Source of the DNA: Frateuria flava
GTDB lineage: Bacteria > Pseudomonadota > Gammaproteobacteria > Xanthomonadales > Rhodanobacteraceae
Length of the DNA stretch: 64,000 nucleotides
Direction of reading: 5' to 3'
Assembly: GCF_017837635.1 (NCBI RefSeq)
Contig: NZ_JAGJRS010000008.1
Location: 1 to 64,000, forward strand
Each line of letters begins with the position of its first letter. Within the stretch, counting starts at the first letter, position 1. The translations under genes and the position numbers were made by a program. Below the pieces are notes generated by a model. That model was not told the DNA's origin and ran no database searches. It saw only the letters and a list, made by a program, of their open reading frames with translations. Positions 36,446 through 45,526 of the stretch are shown piece by piece.

Positions 36446-36867
36446 TGTCGCTGTTCAACGTCTTCAACGTCGCCGGCTCGGGCATGGCGGCGCAGTCTAC
36501 CCGGCTCAACACCGTGGCCAGCAACCTGGCCAACGCCGACAGCGTGGCCAGTTCGCCCGACGCCGCCTACCGCGCCAAGGAGCCGCTGTTCGCCGCGATC
36601 CGCAACGGCCTCAACGGCCAGCCGGCCGACGCCGGCAGCGAGGGCGTCAAGGTGCTGGGCGTGACCGAAAGCCCCAACGCCATCACCAGCCGCTACGAGC
36701 CGGGCAACCCGCTGGCCGATGCCGACGGCTACGTCTACCAGAGCAACGTCAACCCGGTGGACGAGCTGGTCAACATGATTTCCGCCTCGCGTTCGTACCA
36801 GAACAACGTCGAGGTGATGAACACCGCGCGCCAGCTGATGCAGAAGACGCTGGACCTCGGCAAATAA
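36445..36867 (+). CDS. flgC: Flagellar proximal rod protein FlgC
   Basis: A 140-residue rod subunit. The N-terminal rod motif STRLNTVASNLANADSVAS and the C-terminal SASRSYQNNVEVMNTARQLM repeat are the two ends that pack together in the axial family. The middle has YEPGNPLADADGYVYQSNVN, specific for FlgC. It starts on the stop of flgB, and flgD follows after nine bases. Confidence 0.97.
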   Translation: MSLFNVFNVAGSGMAAQSTRLNTVASNLANADSVASSPDAAYRAKEPLFAAIRNGLNGQPADAGSEGVKVLGVTESPNAITSRYEPGNPLADADGYVYQSNVNPVDELVNMISASRSYQNNVEVMNTARQLMQKTLDLGK

Positions 36868-36876
36868 GGAACGGCC

Positions 36877-37521
36877 ATGAGCGACCTCGCCATCAACTCC
36901 AACACGGCCGCCGGCGCCGCCAGCGCCCTGGGTCAGACCAAGACGCTGAGCCAGTCGGACTTCCTCAGCCTGCTGATCCAGCAGATGCGCAACCAGGATC
37001 CGACCCAGCCGATGGATTCCTCGCAGATGGTCAGCCAGCTGGCGCAGATCAACCAGGTCTCGGCCACGCAGAACCTGCAGACCTCCTTCGACGCGCTCGC
37101 GCAGTCGATGCAGGGCAACCAGTTGCTGCAGGCCTCCAGCATGGTCGGCCGCGACGTCACCGTGCCCTCGGCGGTCGGTCGCCTGCAGGGCGGCAGCCTC
37201 GATGGCGCCGTGAACGTGCCCGACGGTGGCGGCCGCACGCTGGTGCAGATCGTCGACAACGCCGGCAACGTGGTGCGCAGCATCGACCTGGGCACGCAGA
37301 CCGCGGGCCTCACCGACTTCCACTGGGACGGCACCGGCAACGACGGCCAGCCGCTGCCCCCGGGCACCTACGGCCTGGCCGCGCAGACCGGCAATGCCGC
37401 GGTGGCCACCTATGTCACCGGCAAGGTCGCCGGCGTGGGCATGACCAGCGCCGATGGCGCCTATCTCGACGTGGACGGTTTCGGCGGCGTGCTGCTGAGC
37501 CAGGTCGCGCGCGTCAACTAA
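36877..37521 (+). CDS. flgD: Hook capping / basal-body rod modification protein FlgD
   Basis: A 214-residue scaffold needed to polymerise the hook. The N-terminal export part contains QSDFLSLLIQQMRNQDPTQPMDSSQMVSQLAQI, given here as adjoining segments, which is the FlgD hallmark at about residues 25-57. The C-terminal FlgD Ig-like/Tudor region includes FHWDGTGNDGQPLPPGTY. Length is standard. It lies between flgC and flgE in the rod-hook operon. Confidence 0.96.
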   Translation: MSDLAINSNTAAGAASALGQTKTLSQSDFLSLLIQQMRNQDPTQPMDSSQMVSQLAQINQVSATQNLQTSFDALAQSMQGNQLLQASSMVGRDVTVPSAVGRLQGGSLDGAVNVPDGGGRTLVQIVDNAGNVVRSIDLGTQTAGLTDFHWDGTGNDGQPLPPGTYGLAAQTGNAAVATYVTGKVAGVGMTSADGAYLDVDGFGGVLLSQVARVN

Positions 37522-37540
37522 TTCATCAGGGGAAACACCG

Positions 37541-38761
37541 ATGGCTTTCAATATCGCGCTGAGCGGCCTGAACGCGGCCTCCAAGGACCTCGAGGTCACC
37601 GCCAACAACATCGCCAACACCGGCACCACCGGTTTCAAAGGCTCGCGTGCCGAGTTCGCCGAGCTGTACAACTCGGCCGGGCGCAACCTCTCGGCAACGG
37701 CCATCGGCAGCGGCGTGCGGCTGGCCGACGTGGCGCAGCAGTTCGCCGCCGGCAACGTGGAGAACACCGGCAACAGCCTGGACTTCGCGATCAGCGGCGA
37801 CGGCTTCTTCACCATGCGCGACGGCAAGGGCTACTCCTACACCCGCGCCGGCGCGTTCAACCAGGACAACAACGGCTACGTGGTCAACACCTCGGGCCAG
37901 CACCTGCAGGTGTTCCCGCCGGCCGGCAACGGCTTCGACACCAGCACCATGGTCGACCTGCAGCTGACCAACGCGCAGAGCGCGGCGAAGGCGACCGGCA
38001 GCGTCCAGATGTCGCTGAATCTTCCTTCGGACGCCACCGCGCCGACCACCACGCCGTTCAGCCCGACCGACGCGCTGAGCTACAACCAGGCCACGCCGTT
38101 CACCGCCTACGATTCGCTCGGCGCCACCCACAACGGCACCGTGTACTACGTCAAGGACGCGGCGGCGAACACCTGGAACGCCTACCTGTACGTCGACGGC
38201 GTCTCTGCCGGCGCGCCGCAGACGCTTTCCTTCAACACCAGCGGCGCGCTCGCGACGCCGGCCGGCGGCAAGCTGAATTTCGGTGCGTTGGCGGTGAGCC
38301 CGGGCGCCGATCCGCTGACGCTGTCGATCGACGTCAACAAGGTCACCCAGTTCGGCAACGCCTACGCGCTGAGCTCGATCAACCAGGACGGCTACCCGAG
38401 CGGCACGCTGTCGGGCATCGACGTGTCCAGCGAAGGCGTGGTGCAGGCCAAGTATTCGAACGGCCAGGCCGTTTCGCTGGGCCAGCTTGCACTGGCCAAC
38501 TTCAACAACCTGCAGGGCTTGCGCCAGCTCGACAACACCGGCTGGGCGGCCTCGTTCGATTCGGGCACGGCGATCATGGGCGTGGCGGGCCAAGGCACAT
38601 TCGGCGCGGTGCAGTCGGGCGCGCTGGAAGCATCCAACACCGCCGACCTCACCGCGCAGCTGGTGAACATGATCAAGGCGCAGCGCAACTACCAGGCGAA
38701 CGCGCAGGTGATCTCCACCGACGACAAGCTGACCCAGACCATCATCAACATCCGCAACTGA
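37541..38761 (+). CDS. flgE: Flagellar hook protein FlgE
   Basis: A 406-residue hook subunit. The N-terminal block ALSGLNAASKDLEVTANNIANTGTTGFKGSR (in two halves, 5-20 and 21-35) and the C-terminal MIKAQRNYQANAQVISTDD are typical of axial proteins, with D1 and D2 hook domains between. A GGGGAA ribosome-binding site lies before the ATG. It follows flgD after 19 bases. Confidence 0.97.
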   Translation: MAFNIALSGLNAASKDLEVTANNIANTGTTGFKGSRAEFAELYNSAGRNLSATAIGSGVRLADVAQQFAAGNVENTGNSLDFAISGDGFFTMRDGKGYSYTRAGAFNQDNNGYVVNTSGQHLQVFPPAGNGFDTSTMVDLQLTNAQSAAKATGSVQMSLNLPSDATAPTTTPFSPTDALSYNQATPFTAYDSLGATHNGTVYYVKDAAANTWNAYLYVDGVSAGAPQTLSFNTSGALATPAGGKLNFGALAVSPGADPLTLSIDVNKVTQFGNAYALSSINQDGYPSGTLSGIDVSSEGVVQAKYSNGQAVSLGQLALANFNNLQGLRQLDNTGWAASFDSGTAIMGVAGQGTFGAVQSGALEASNTADLTAQLVNMIKAQRNYQANAQVISTDDKLTQTIINIRN

Positions 38762-38782
38762 CGCTGACGTCCGGAGTTCCGC

Positions 38783-39523
38783 ATGGATCGTTCGCTTTAC
38801 GTCGCCATGACCGGCGCCACGCAGATGATGCGGGCGCAGACCGAAGTGGCGCACAACCTCGCCAACGCCGACACGGTCGGCTTCAAGGCGCAGATGTCGG
38901 CTTTCCAGGCGCTGCCGGTGCAGGGCCCCGGCCTGCCCACGCGCATCAACGGCGTGGCGCAGGGCGAAGGCGTCGACCTGCGCGGTGGCGCCGAGATCCA
39001 GACCGGCCGCGAGCTGGACGTCGCGGTGCAGGGTGACGGCTGGATCGCGGTGCAGGCGGCCGACGGCAGCGAGGCCTACACCCGCGCCGGCAACCTGCAG
39101 CTCACCGCCGACGGCCTGCTGACCGATTCGCGCGGCAACCTGGTGCTCGGCGATGGCGGCCCGATCAGCCTGCCGCCGGCGACCCAGGTGTCGATCGGCA
39201 ACGACGGCACCGTCTCGGTAGTGCCGACCGGCCAGGGCCCGGAAACGATCGCCTCGGTCGGCCGCCTGAAACTGGTCAACCCGCCGGCGAACCAGCTCGC
39301 GCTGGGCAGCGATGGCCTGATGCACCTGGCCGGTGGCGCCACCGCGCCGGCCGACCCGGCGGTGGGCGTGAAGTCCGGCGTGCTCGAGTCGAGCAACGTC
39401 AACCCCTCGCAGACGCTGGTGCAGATGATCGAGCTGTCGCGCCAGTACGAACTCCAGGTCAAGGCGATCAAGAACGCCGATGACAACGCGCAGTCGGCGA
39501 CCCGCCTGCTGTCGCTCACCTAA
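38783..39523 (+). CDS. flgF: Flagellar proximal rod protein FlgF
   Basis: A 246-residue rod subunit. MDRSLYVAMTGATQMMRAQTE and HNLANADTVGFKAQMSAFQ make up the N-terminal motif, and the C-terminal MIELSRQYELQVKAIKNADD closes the family signature. The central GWIAVQAADGSEAYTRAGNL is shared with FlgG. The position between flgE and flgG is standard. Confidence 0.96.
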   Translation: MDRSLYVAMTGATQMMRAQTEVAHNLANADTVGFKAQMSAFQALPVQGPGLPTRINGVAQGEGVDLRGGAEIQTGRELDVAVQGDGWIAVQAADGSEAYTRAGNLQLTADGLLTDSRGNLVLGDGGPISLPPATQVSIGNDGTVSVVPTGQGPETIASVGRLKLVNPPANQLALGSDGLMHLAGGATAPADPAVGVKSGVLESSNVNPSQTLVQMIELSRQYELQVKAIKNADDNAQSATRLLSLT

Positions 39524-39541
39524 GTTTTTCAGGAGACAACC

Positions 39542-40327
39542 ATGTTCTCTTCCCTGTGGGTCGCCAAGACCGGTCTGGATGCGCAGCAGACGCGCATGGA
39601 CGTGGTCTCGCACAACCTCGCCAACGCCAACACCACCGGCTTCAAGAGCTCGCGCGCCTCGTTCCAGGACCTGGTCTACCAGAACCTGCGCCAGCCCGGC
39701 GGCCAGACCACCGAGCAGACCAACGCCCCGTCCGGCCTGATGCTGGGCACCGGCGTGCGCGTGGTCGGCAACGAGAAGCTGTTCACCCAGGGCAACATCG
39801 AGCAGACCGGCAACTCGCTGGACCTGGCCATCCAGGGCCGCGGCTTCCTGCAGGTGACCATGCCCGACGGCACCATCGCCTACACCCGTGACGGTTCGCT
39901 GCACATGGACCAGAACGGCCAGGTGGTCACGGCCAACGGCTACGCGGTGGATCCGGCGATCACCATTCCGGCCAACGCGCAGTCGATCACCATCGGCAGC
40001 GACGGCACGGTCAGCATCACGCTGCCCGGCCAGGCCGCGCCGCAGCAAGTGGGCACCGTGCAGCTGGCGGACTTCATCAACCCGGCCGGCCTGCAGCCCA
40101 ACGGCGACAACCTGTACCTGGAAACCGCCTCGTCGGGCTCGCCGCAGATCGGCCAGCCGGGCCTGAACGGCCTGGGCACGCTGGCGCAGGGCGCGCTGGA
40201 AAGCTCGAACGTCAACGTGGTCGAGCAGATGGTCGACATGATCGAGACGCAGCGGACCTACGAGATGAACTCCAAGGCCATCTCCGCCGCCGACCAGATG
40301 CTGCAGTTCCTCACCAACAAGACCTGA
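39542..40327 (+). CDS. flgG: Flagellar distal rod protein FlgG
   Basis: A 261-residue distal rod subunit that forms the drive shaft inside the P and L rings. [20 protein letters not shown] and [20 protein letters not shown] are the start motifs, [20 protein letters not shown] is the central one, and [20 protein letters not shown] the end. An AGGAG ribosome-binding site precedes the ATG. Confidence 0.97.
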   Translation: MFSSLWVAKTGLDAQQTRMDVVSHNLANANTTGFKSSRASFQDLVYQNLRQPGGQTTEQTNAPSGLMLGTGVRVVGNEKLFTQGNIEQTGNSLDLAIQGRGFLQVTMPDGTIAYTRDGSLHMDQNGQVVTANGYAVDPAITIPANAQSITIGSDGTVSITLPGQAAPQQVGTVQLADFINPAGLQPNGDNLYLETASSGSPQIGQPGLNGLGTLAQGALESSNVNVVEQMVDMIETQRTYEMNSKAISAADQMLQFLTNKT

Positions 40328-40339
40328 GCGTAAGCCGTC

Positions 40340-41017
40340 ATGTCCCTGTTCCGCCTTTCCATCGCTGCCCTCGCGCTGGCACTGCTTGCCGGTTGCGCGG
40401 CGATGCCCGCGCGCGACGACGGCGCGTGGGCGCCGACCCCGCCGATGCAGCCGGAGATCGCCGCCGCGCCGGCCGACGGCGCGATCTACCACGACAACCA
40501 GAACATGGAGCTGTTCGCCGACGCCCGCGCGCACCGGGTGGGCGACATCCTCACCATCGTGCTGGTGGAAAGCACCCAGGCCAGCAAGAAGGCCAGCACC
40601 AGCACCAGCAAGAAGGACAAGGCCGACGTCGCCGCGCCCACGATCATGGGCAAGGACCTGACCATCAACGGCAACCCGCTCAGCGTGGGGCTGGACAGCG
40701 AACGCAACTTCGACGGCAGCGGTTCGTCCAGCCAGTCCAACCAGCTCACCGGCCAGATCACCGTCACCGTGGCGCAACGCCTGTCCAACGGCAACCTGAT
40801 CGTGCGCGGCGAGAAGTGGCTGACCATCAACCAGGGCCAGGAACTGGTGCGCATCGCCGGCATCGTGCGCCCGCAGGACATCGGCCAGGACAACACCGTG
40901 GCCTCCACCCGCGTCGCCGACGCGCGCATCAGCTACACCGGCCGCGGCACGCTGGCCGACGCGAACACGCGCGGGTGGCTCTCGCGCTTCTTCAATTCCA
41001 AGTGGATGCCGTTCTGA
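40340..41017 (+). CDS. flgH: Flagellar L-ring lipoprotein FlgH
   Basis: A 225-residue outer-membrane lipoprotein forming the L ring. The lipobox is LLAGC with Cys19. The typical repeated beta segments include [40 protein letters not shown] and [20 protein letters not shown]. Its TGA overlaps the flgI start (TGATG), so the two ring proteins are translationally coupled. Confidence 0.97.
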   Translation: MSLFRLSIAALALALLAGCAAMPARDDGAWAPTPPMQPEIAAAPADGAIYHDNQNMELFADARAHRVGDILTIVLVESTQASKKASTSTSKKDKADVAAPTIMGKDLTINGNPLSVGLDSERNFDGSGSSSQSNQLTGQITVTVAQRLSNGNLIVRGEKWLTINQGQELVRIAGIVRPQDIGQDNTVASTRVADARISYTGRGTLADANTRGWLSRFFNSKWMPF

Positions 41018-42312
41018 TGAACGCCATGAATTCCAGCCCCGCGCGCACTGCTCCCTCTCCCCTCCGGGGAGAGGGCTGGGGTGAGGGGTCGATTGTCGCG
41101 AGTGGCATTCGTCTGACGCGCGCTGCTTTTGCGTCTCTCAAGCGTCGCCTGCACAACCTTGTCTGCAAGAGTGGCCCCTCACCCCAACCCTCTCCGCGGA
41201 GAGGAGAGGGAGCTGGTCTGAGGCTCGCGTTCGGCCTTGCTCTTTGCCTGCTGGCCGCCCCGACTCACGCCGACAAGATCCGCGACCTCGCCTCCGTCGG
41301 CGGCGTGCGCTCCAACCAGTTGATCGGTTACGGCCTGGTCGTGGGCCTGGACGGCTCGGGCGACCAGACCACCCAGGCCCCGTTCACCACGCAGAGCCTG
41401 GAGAACATGCTCCAGCAGTTCGGCATTACCGTGCCGCCGAACGCGCGCCCGCAGCTCAAGAACGCCGCGGCGGTGACCATCACCGCCGAACTGCCGCCGT
41501 TCGCCAAGCCGGGCCAGGTCATCGACGTCACCGTCGCCTCGATTGGCAATGCCAAGAGCCTGCGCGGTGGCGAGCTGCTGATGTCCCCGCTGCGCGGCGC
41601 CGACGGCAACGTCTACGCGATCGCCCAGGGCAGCGTGGTGGTTGGTGGCATCAGCGCGCAGGGCAAGAGCGGCTCCAGCGTGCAGGTCAACATTTCCGCC
41701 AGCGGGCGCATTCCCAATGGCGCCTCGGTCGAACGCAGCGTGCCCAGCTCCTTCAGCGGCGCCGGCGACCTGATGCTCAACCTCAACACCCCCGACTTCA
41801 CCACCGCCGCGCGCGTCGCGCAGGCGGTCAACGCCGCCTTCGGTGCCGGCACCGCCACGCCGGTCGACGGCGGCACCATTTCCGTGCGCGGCCCGCAGGA
41901 TCCGGCGCAGAAGGTCGCCTGGCTGGGCATGATCCAGAACCTGGACGTCACCCCGGGCGATGCGCCGGCACGCGTGGTGGTCAACTCGCGTACCGGCACC
42001 GTGGTGATCGGTTCGGACGTCAAGGTGACCGCCGCCGCAGTGGCGCACGGCGCGATCCAGGTCACGATTAGCGAGCAGCCGCTGGTCAGCCAGCCGCAGC
42101 CGTTCTCGCGCGGGCAGACCGCTGTGGTGCCCAGTTCCGACGTGCAGGTCAGCGAGGACGGCGCGCACATGTTCAAGTTCGGCCCCGGCGTCAGCCTGGA
42201 CACGATCGTGCGCGCGGTGAACCAGGTCGGCGCCGGTCCCAGCGATCTGATCTCGATCCTGCAGGCGCTCAAGCAGGCTGGCGCGCTTCATGCAGAGCTC
42301 GTGGTGATCTAG
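41017..42312 (+). CDS. flgI: Flagellar P-ring protein FlgI with repeat-expanded N-terminus
   Basis: A periplasmic P-ring subunit. The mature part from [17 protein letters not shown] (residue 86 onwards) is standard, including [15 protein letters not shown] and [20 protein letters not shown]. The frame from the ATG at 41017, which overlaps the flgH stop, gives 431 residues, about 60 more than usual. The excess lies before the hydrophobic signal core ([16 protein letters not shown], about 70-85) and is encoded by a 166-bp inverted-repeat element. A second possible start is the in-frame CTG at 41218, five bases after GGAGAGGGAG. Either export works with a very long n-region or translation starts late; the sequence alone cannot decide. 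Confidence 0.93.
   Translation: MNAMNSSPARTAPSPLRGEGWGEGSIVASGIRLTRAAFASLKRRLHNLVCKSGPSPQPSPRRGEGAGLRLAFGLALCLLAAPTHADKIRDLASVGGVRSNQLIGYGLVVGLDGSGDQTTQAPFTTQSLENMLQQFGITVPPNARPQLKNAAAVTITAELPPFAKPGQVIDVTVASIGNAKSLRGGELLMSPLRGADGNVYAIAQGSVVVGGISAQGKSGSSVQVNISASGRIPNGASVERSVPSSFSGAGDLMLNLNTPDFTTAARVAQAVNAAFGAGTATPVDGGTISVRGPQDPAQKVAWLGMIQNLDVTPGDAPARVVVNSRTGTVVIGSDVKVTAAAVAHGAIQVTISEQPLVSQPQPFSRGQTAVVPSSDVQVSEDGAHMFKFGPGVSLDTIVRAVNQVGAGPSDLISILQALKQAGALHAELVVI
41049..41214. repeat. 166-bp element with 39-bp terminal inverted repeats inside flgI
   Basis: GCTCCCTCTCCCCTCCGGGG...GGGGTGAGGGG (41049-41087) and CCCCTCACCCCAACCCTCTC...GAGGGAGC (41176-41214) are inverted copies bracketing 88 bases. 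The same family is found at 50632-50955. It is open in the flgI frame. Confidence 0.88.
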
Positions 42313-42329
42313 CGACACGCGACGGAAAA

Positions 42330-43427
42330 ATGACGCCCGCCAACGCCTCCCTGCCGGCACTCGACACCTGGACCGACCTGTCCGGGTTCAACCAGTTGCG
42401 CGCGCAGGCCAAGGGCGACGACCAGGCGGCGTTGCCGAAGGTCGCGAAGCAGTTCGAGGCGATCTTCACCCAGATGATGTTGAAGTCGATGCGCGAGGCG
42501 AACGCCAGCTTCGGCGACAACGACGTCGGCGACAGCCAGCAGGGCAAGGCCTACCGCGACCTGTTCGACCAGCAGCTTTCGCTCTCGCTCTCGCAGGGCA
42601 ACAACGGCCTGGGGATCGCGCGCATGCTGGTGCGCCAGCTCGGCGGCAAGGACGCCGAGCCCAAGCCCGAACCGACCACCGACAACAAGGCGCTGCTCGC
42701 CAGCGTCGCCGCCGGCGCGCTGCCGGGGACGGCGGCCGCCAGCCTGTTCGGCCCGCTCGCGGCCGGCGCCGAGGCTGGCACCCGCGCACTGCTTCATCTG
42801 GGCGAAAGCGCCGCCGGGCAGGGCGATGGCCTGTTGCCGCTGACCGCCGATGCGAACGCAACGCAGGGTTGGCGCGCCACGCTCGGCGAACTGGCCCAGG
42901 GCGCGGTCAACGTGGTCAGCAAATTCATTCCGGGCGACCCGGCCGGCTTCGTGCGCGCGATGGCGCCGCACGCCCAGGCCGCTGCCGACAAGCTCGGCGT
43001 CTCGGTGCGCGCGCTGCTGGCGCAGGCGGCGCTGGAGACCGGCTGGGGCAGGCACCTGCCACATCGCCACGACGGCTCCAGCAGCTTCAACCTGTTCGGC
43101 ATCAAGGCCGGCGGCAGCTGGGACGGTGACAAGGTCAGCGTGCCCACGCTCGAGTACGAAGGCGGCGTGGCGGTGCGCAAGCGCGACAACTTCCGTGCCT
43201 ACGGCAATCCGTCCGAAGCCTTCGCCGACTACGCGCGCATGCTCTCCGACAACCCGCGCTACGCGCAGGCGCTGGGCAAGGGCGAGAACATCGCCGGCTT
43301 CGCCCATGCGCTGAGCCGCGGCGGCTACGCGACCGATCCGTCCTATGCCGCCAAGATCACCGCCATCGCCAATAGCCCGCAGATGCGCGAGGCGTTGGCG
43401 GCGCTGGATGCGGGGTCGTTCAAGTGA
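42330..43427 (+). CDS. flgJ: FlgJ, rod scaffold and peptidoglycan hydrolase
   Basis: A 365-residue two-domain protein. The N-terminal rod-capping part (about 30-100) contains KQFEAIFTQMMLKSMREANA. The C-terminal glucosaminidase domain (about 205-360) contains LLAQAALETGWGRHLP with catalytic Glu236, and NLFGIKAGGSWDG. It opens the peptidoglycan layer for the growing rod. A linker rich in Ala and Gly joins the domains. It starts 17 bases after flgI and is the last gene before a repeat-filled gap. Confidence 0.96.
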   Translation: MTPANASLPALDTWTDLSGFNQLRAQAKGDDQAALPKVAKQFEAIFTQMMLKSMREANASFGDNDVGDSQQGKAYRDLFDQQLSLSLSQGNNGLGIARMLVRQLGGKDAEPKPEPTTDNKALLASVAAGALPGTAAASLFGPLAAGAEAGTRALLHLGESAAGQGDGLLPLTADANATQGWRATLGELAQGAVNVVSKFIPGDPAGFVRAMAPHAQAAADKLGVSVRALLAQAALETGWGRHLPHRHDGSSSFNLFGIKAGGSWDGDKVSVPTLEYEGGVAVRKRDNFRAYGNPSEAFADYARMLSDNPRYAQALGKGENIAGFAHALSRGGYATDPSYAAKITAIANSPQMREALAALDAGSFK

Positions 43428-43479
43428 GGTGTCAAGTTGCCGTCACAGGGGGCATGACGCATGCCTCCCCGCAAGGGCG

Positions 43480-43592
43480 CCCCCATCCGCCTGTCGGCAC
43501 CTTCCCCCGTGGAACGGGGGAAGGCTCGATGGGCCGCATCCCGAATCCTTCCCCCGTTCCACGGGGGAAGGTGCCCGAAGGGCGGATGGGGG
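43480..43592. repeat. Inverted pair of the main GC-rich repeat between flgJ and flgK
   Basis: CCCCCATCCGCCTGTCGGCA...GTGGAACGGGGGAAGG faces CCTTCCCCCGTTCCACGGGG...GGGCGGATGGGGG. The whole gap 43428-43643 is open in the flgK frame from 43461, so a longer FlgK is formally possible but not expected. Confidence 0.85.
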
Positions 43593-43643
43593 CGAGCTTG
43601 CCTCGGCCCCCGCGCCCGCGCGTCACCAAAACGGAAAACCCCC

Positions 43644-45512
43644 ATGGCTGACCTGCTTTCCACCGGCGTCTCCGGCCTGCTCGCCGCCCAGGTGGGCCTG
43701 AGCACCACCGGCCACAACGTCTCCAACGCCAACACCGACGGCTACAGCCGCCAGCAGGTGACCTTCGCCGCGCGCGCGCCGCAGGCCGAGGGGCGCTATT
43801 ACGTGGGCACCGGCGTGGATACGCAGGCCGTGCAGCGCGCCTACAGCCAGTACCTCAACACCGCGCTGTGGTCGGCGTCCTCCTCCAAGGGACGCGCCGA
43901 CGCCTACCAGGCGCTGACCGACCAGCTCAACAACCAGCTCTCCGGCAGCAGCAACCTGCAGTCGTCGCTGGATACCTTCTTCGGCGCGGTGCAGGACGTG
44001 GCCAATGCCCCGGCCGACGCCTCCGCGCGTGGCGTGCTGCTCGCCCGGGCCGGCGCGCTGGCCAGCACCTTCCGCGCGCTGTCCGGCCAGTTCGACAGCC
44101 TCGATGGCCAGGTGCAGCGGCAGGTGACCGACACGGTCGCCTCGATCAACAGCGACAGCGCCGCGATCGCCAAGCTCAACGAACGCATCCGCTCCTCCAC
44201 CGGCGCCGAGCCATCCGACCTGCTCGACCAGCGCGACGCGCTGATCAGGAAGCTCTCGGGCGAAGTGGGCATCAGCGTGGCGACGCAGAACGACGGCACG
44301 CTCAGCGTGTTCGTCGGCAACGGCCAGGCGCTGGTGAGCGGCACGCAGTCCTACGCGTTGGGCACGGCGCCGAACACCTACGACGCGACGCGCCTGGAGA
44401 TCGTCGACAAGGGCACCGGCGCGGTGCTGAGCGGACGCATCGGCGGCGGCACCCTCGGTGCGCTGCTCGACTTCCGCAGCAACGTGCTCGACCCGGCGCA
44501 GAACCAGCTCGGCCGCGCCGCGCTGGCCATGGCCGATGCGTTCAACGCGCAGCACGCGCAGGGTGTCGATCTCAACGGCCAGGTCGGCGGTGAATTCTTC
44601 ACCGTGGCCGGCCCCACCGTGCAGGCGGCCAGTGGCAACGCCGGCAGCGCCACGATCTCGGCCAGCATGGCCGACCTTGGCGCGCTGGGCAGCCAGGACT
44701 ACACGCTCTCCTTCGATGGCAGCGCCTGGAATCTCAAGGACGCCAGCGGCGCCGCGGTGGCCATGACCGGCACCGGCACCGCGACCGACCCATTCGTGGC
44801 CGGGGGTTTGAACTTCGTGGTCGGTGGCGGTGCAGCCAGCGCGGGCGACAGCTACCGCATCCAGCCCAGCCGCAACGCCGCCGGCAGCATGGCGGTGGCG
44901 ATCACCGATCCCAACAAGATCGCGGCCGCCGTGCCGCTGCTTGGCAGCGCGGCCAGCGCCAATACCGGCAGCGGTGCGATCGGTTCGCTCACGGTCGCCG
45001 ACGGTACCGACCCCAACCTGTTCACCGCATCGAACATCGTCTTTTCCTCGCCCACCAGCTACAGCATCGACGGCGGCCCGGCGCAGACGTTCACCTCCGG
45101 CACGCCGATCGTGCACAACGGCTGGAGCCTGACCCTGGACGGCGCGCCGGCCGCCGGCGACAGCTTCGGCGTCAAGGCCAATGCCAACGCGCGCGGCGAC
45201 AACGCCAACGCGCTCAAGCTCGGCGCGGTCGCCGATCTGGGCGTTCTCGATGGCGGCGCCACCAGCGTCGGACGCGCCTACGGACAACTGGTCGGCCAGG
45301 TCGGCAGCGCCGGTTCGCTGGCCGACGATGCGGCCAAGACGCAGGGCGCCGTGTTCAACCAGGCGATGGCGGCGCAGCAGAGCGTCAGTGGCGTGAACAT
45401 GGACGAGGAGGCCGCCAACCTGGTGCGCTTCCAGCAGGCCTACCAGGCATCGGCGCAGATCATCACCGCCGCCAACACCGTATTCAACGCGCTGCTCGGC
45501 GCGTTCAAGTAA
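43644..45512 (+). CDS. flgK: Flagellar hook-filament junction protein FlgK
   Basis: A 622-residue hook-associated protein 1. The N-terminal axial block is LSTGVSGLLAAQVGLSTTGH and NVSNANTDGYSRQQVTFAAR, and the C-terminal one MDEEAANLVRFQQAYQASAQ and IITAANTVFNALLGAF. The central region has duplicated strand-rich parts (near 330-560) with the pattern ASAGDSYRI...PAAGDSFGV. The ATG at 43644 gives the conserved MADLLSTGVSG start. flgL follows after 14 bases. Confidence 0.96.
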   Translation: MADLLSTGVSGLLAAQVGLSTTGHNVSNANTDGYSRQQVTFAARAPQAEGRYYVGTGVDTQAVQRAYSQYLNTALWSASSSKGRADAYQALTDQLNNQLSGSSNLQSSLDTFFGAVQDVANAPADASARGVLLARAGALASTFRALSGQFDSLDGQVQRQVTDTVASINSDSAAIAKLNERIRSSTGAEPSDLLDQRDALIRKLSGEVGISVATQNDGTLSVFVGNGQALVSGTQSYALGTAPNTYDATRLEIVDKGTGAVLSGRIGGGTLGALLDFRSNVLDPAQNQLGRAALAMADAFNAQHAQGVDLNGQVGGEFFTVAGPTVQAASGNAGSATISASMADLGALGSQDYTLSFDGSAWNLKDASGAAVAMTGTGTATDPFVAGGLNFVVGGGAASAGDSYRIQPSRNAAGSMAVAITDPNKIAAAVPLLGSAASANTGSGAIGSLTVADGTDPNLFTASNIVFSSPTSYSIDGGPAQTFTSGTPIVHNGWSLTLDGAPAAGDSFGVKANANARGDNANALKLGAVADLGVLDGGATSVGRAYGQLVGQVGSAGSLADDAAKTQGAVFNQAMAAQQSVSGVNMDEEAANLVRFQQAYQASAQIITAANTVFNALLGAFK

Positions 45513-45526
45513 AGGATCGCCAAGCC

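Noticed and set aside
37526-40777. Very long minus-strand open frame (over 1000 codons) opposite flgE-flgG
   Set aside because: It lies antisense to clearly recognised rod and hook genes. Long antisense frames are expected at this GC content, and its translation shows no domain, only Val/Arg/Gly/His-rich sequence.
43430-43465. Sigma-28 promoter for flgK (TCAAGTTG with a -10 near GGCATGAC)
   Set aside because: The -35 half is acceptable but the -10 half does not fit GCCGATAA at the right distance.
43428-43643. FlgK starting at 43461 with a 61-residue repeat-encoded extension
   Set aside because: The conserved FlgK N-terminus MADLLSTGVSG starts at 43644, and export needs this end free. The upstream part is repeat sequence.
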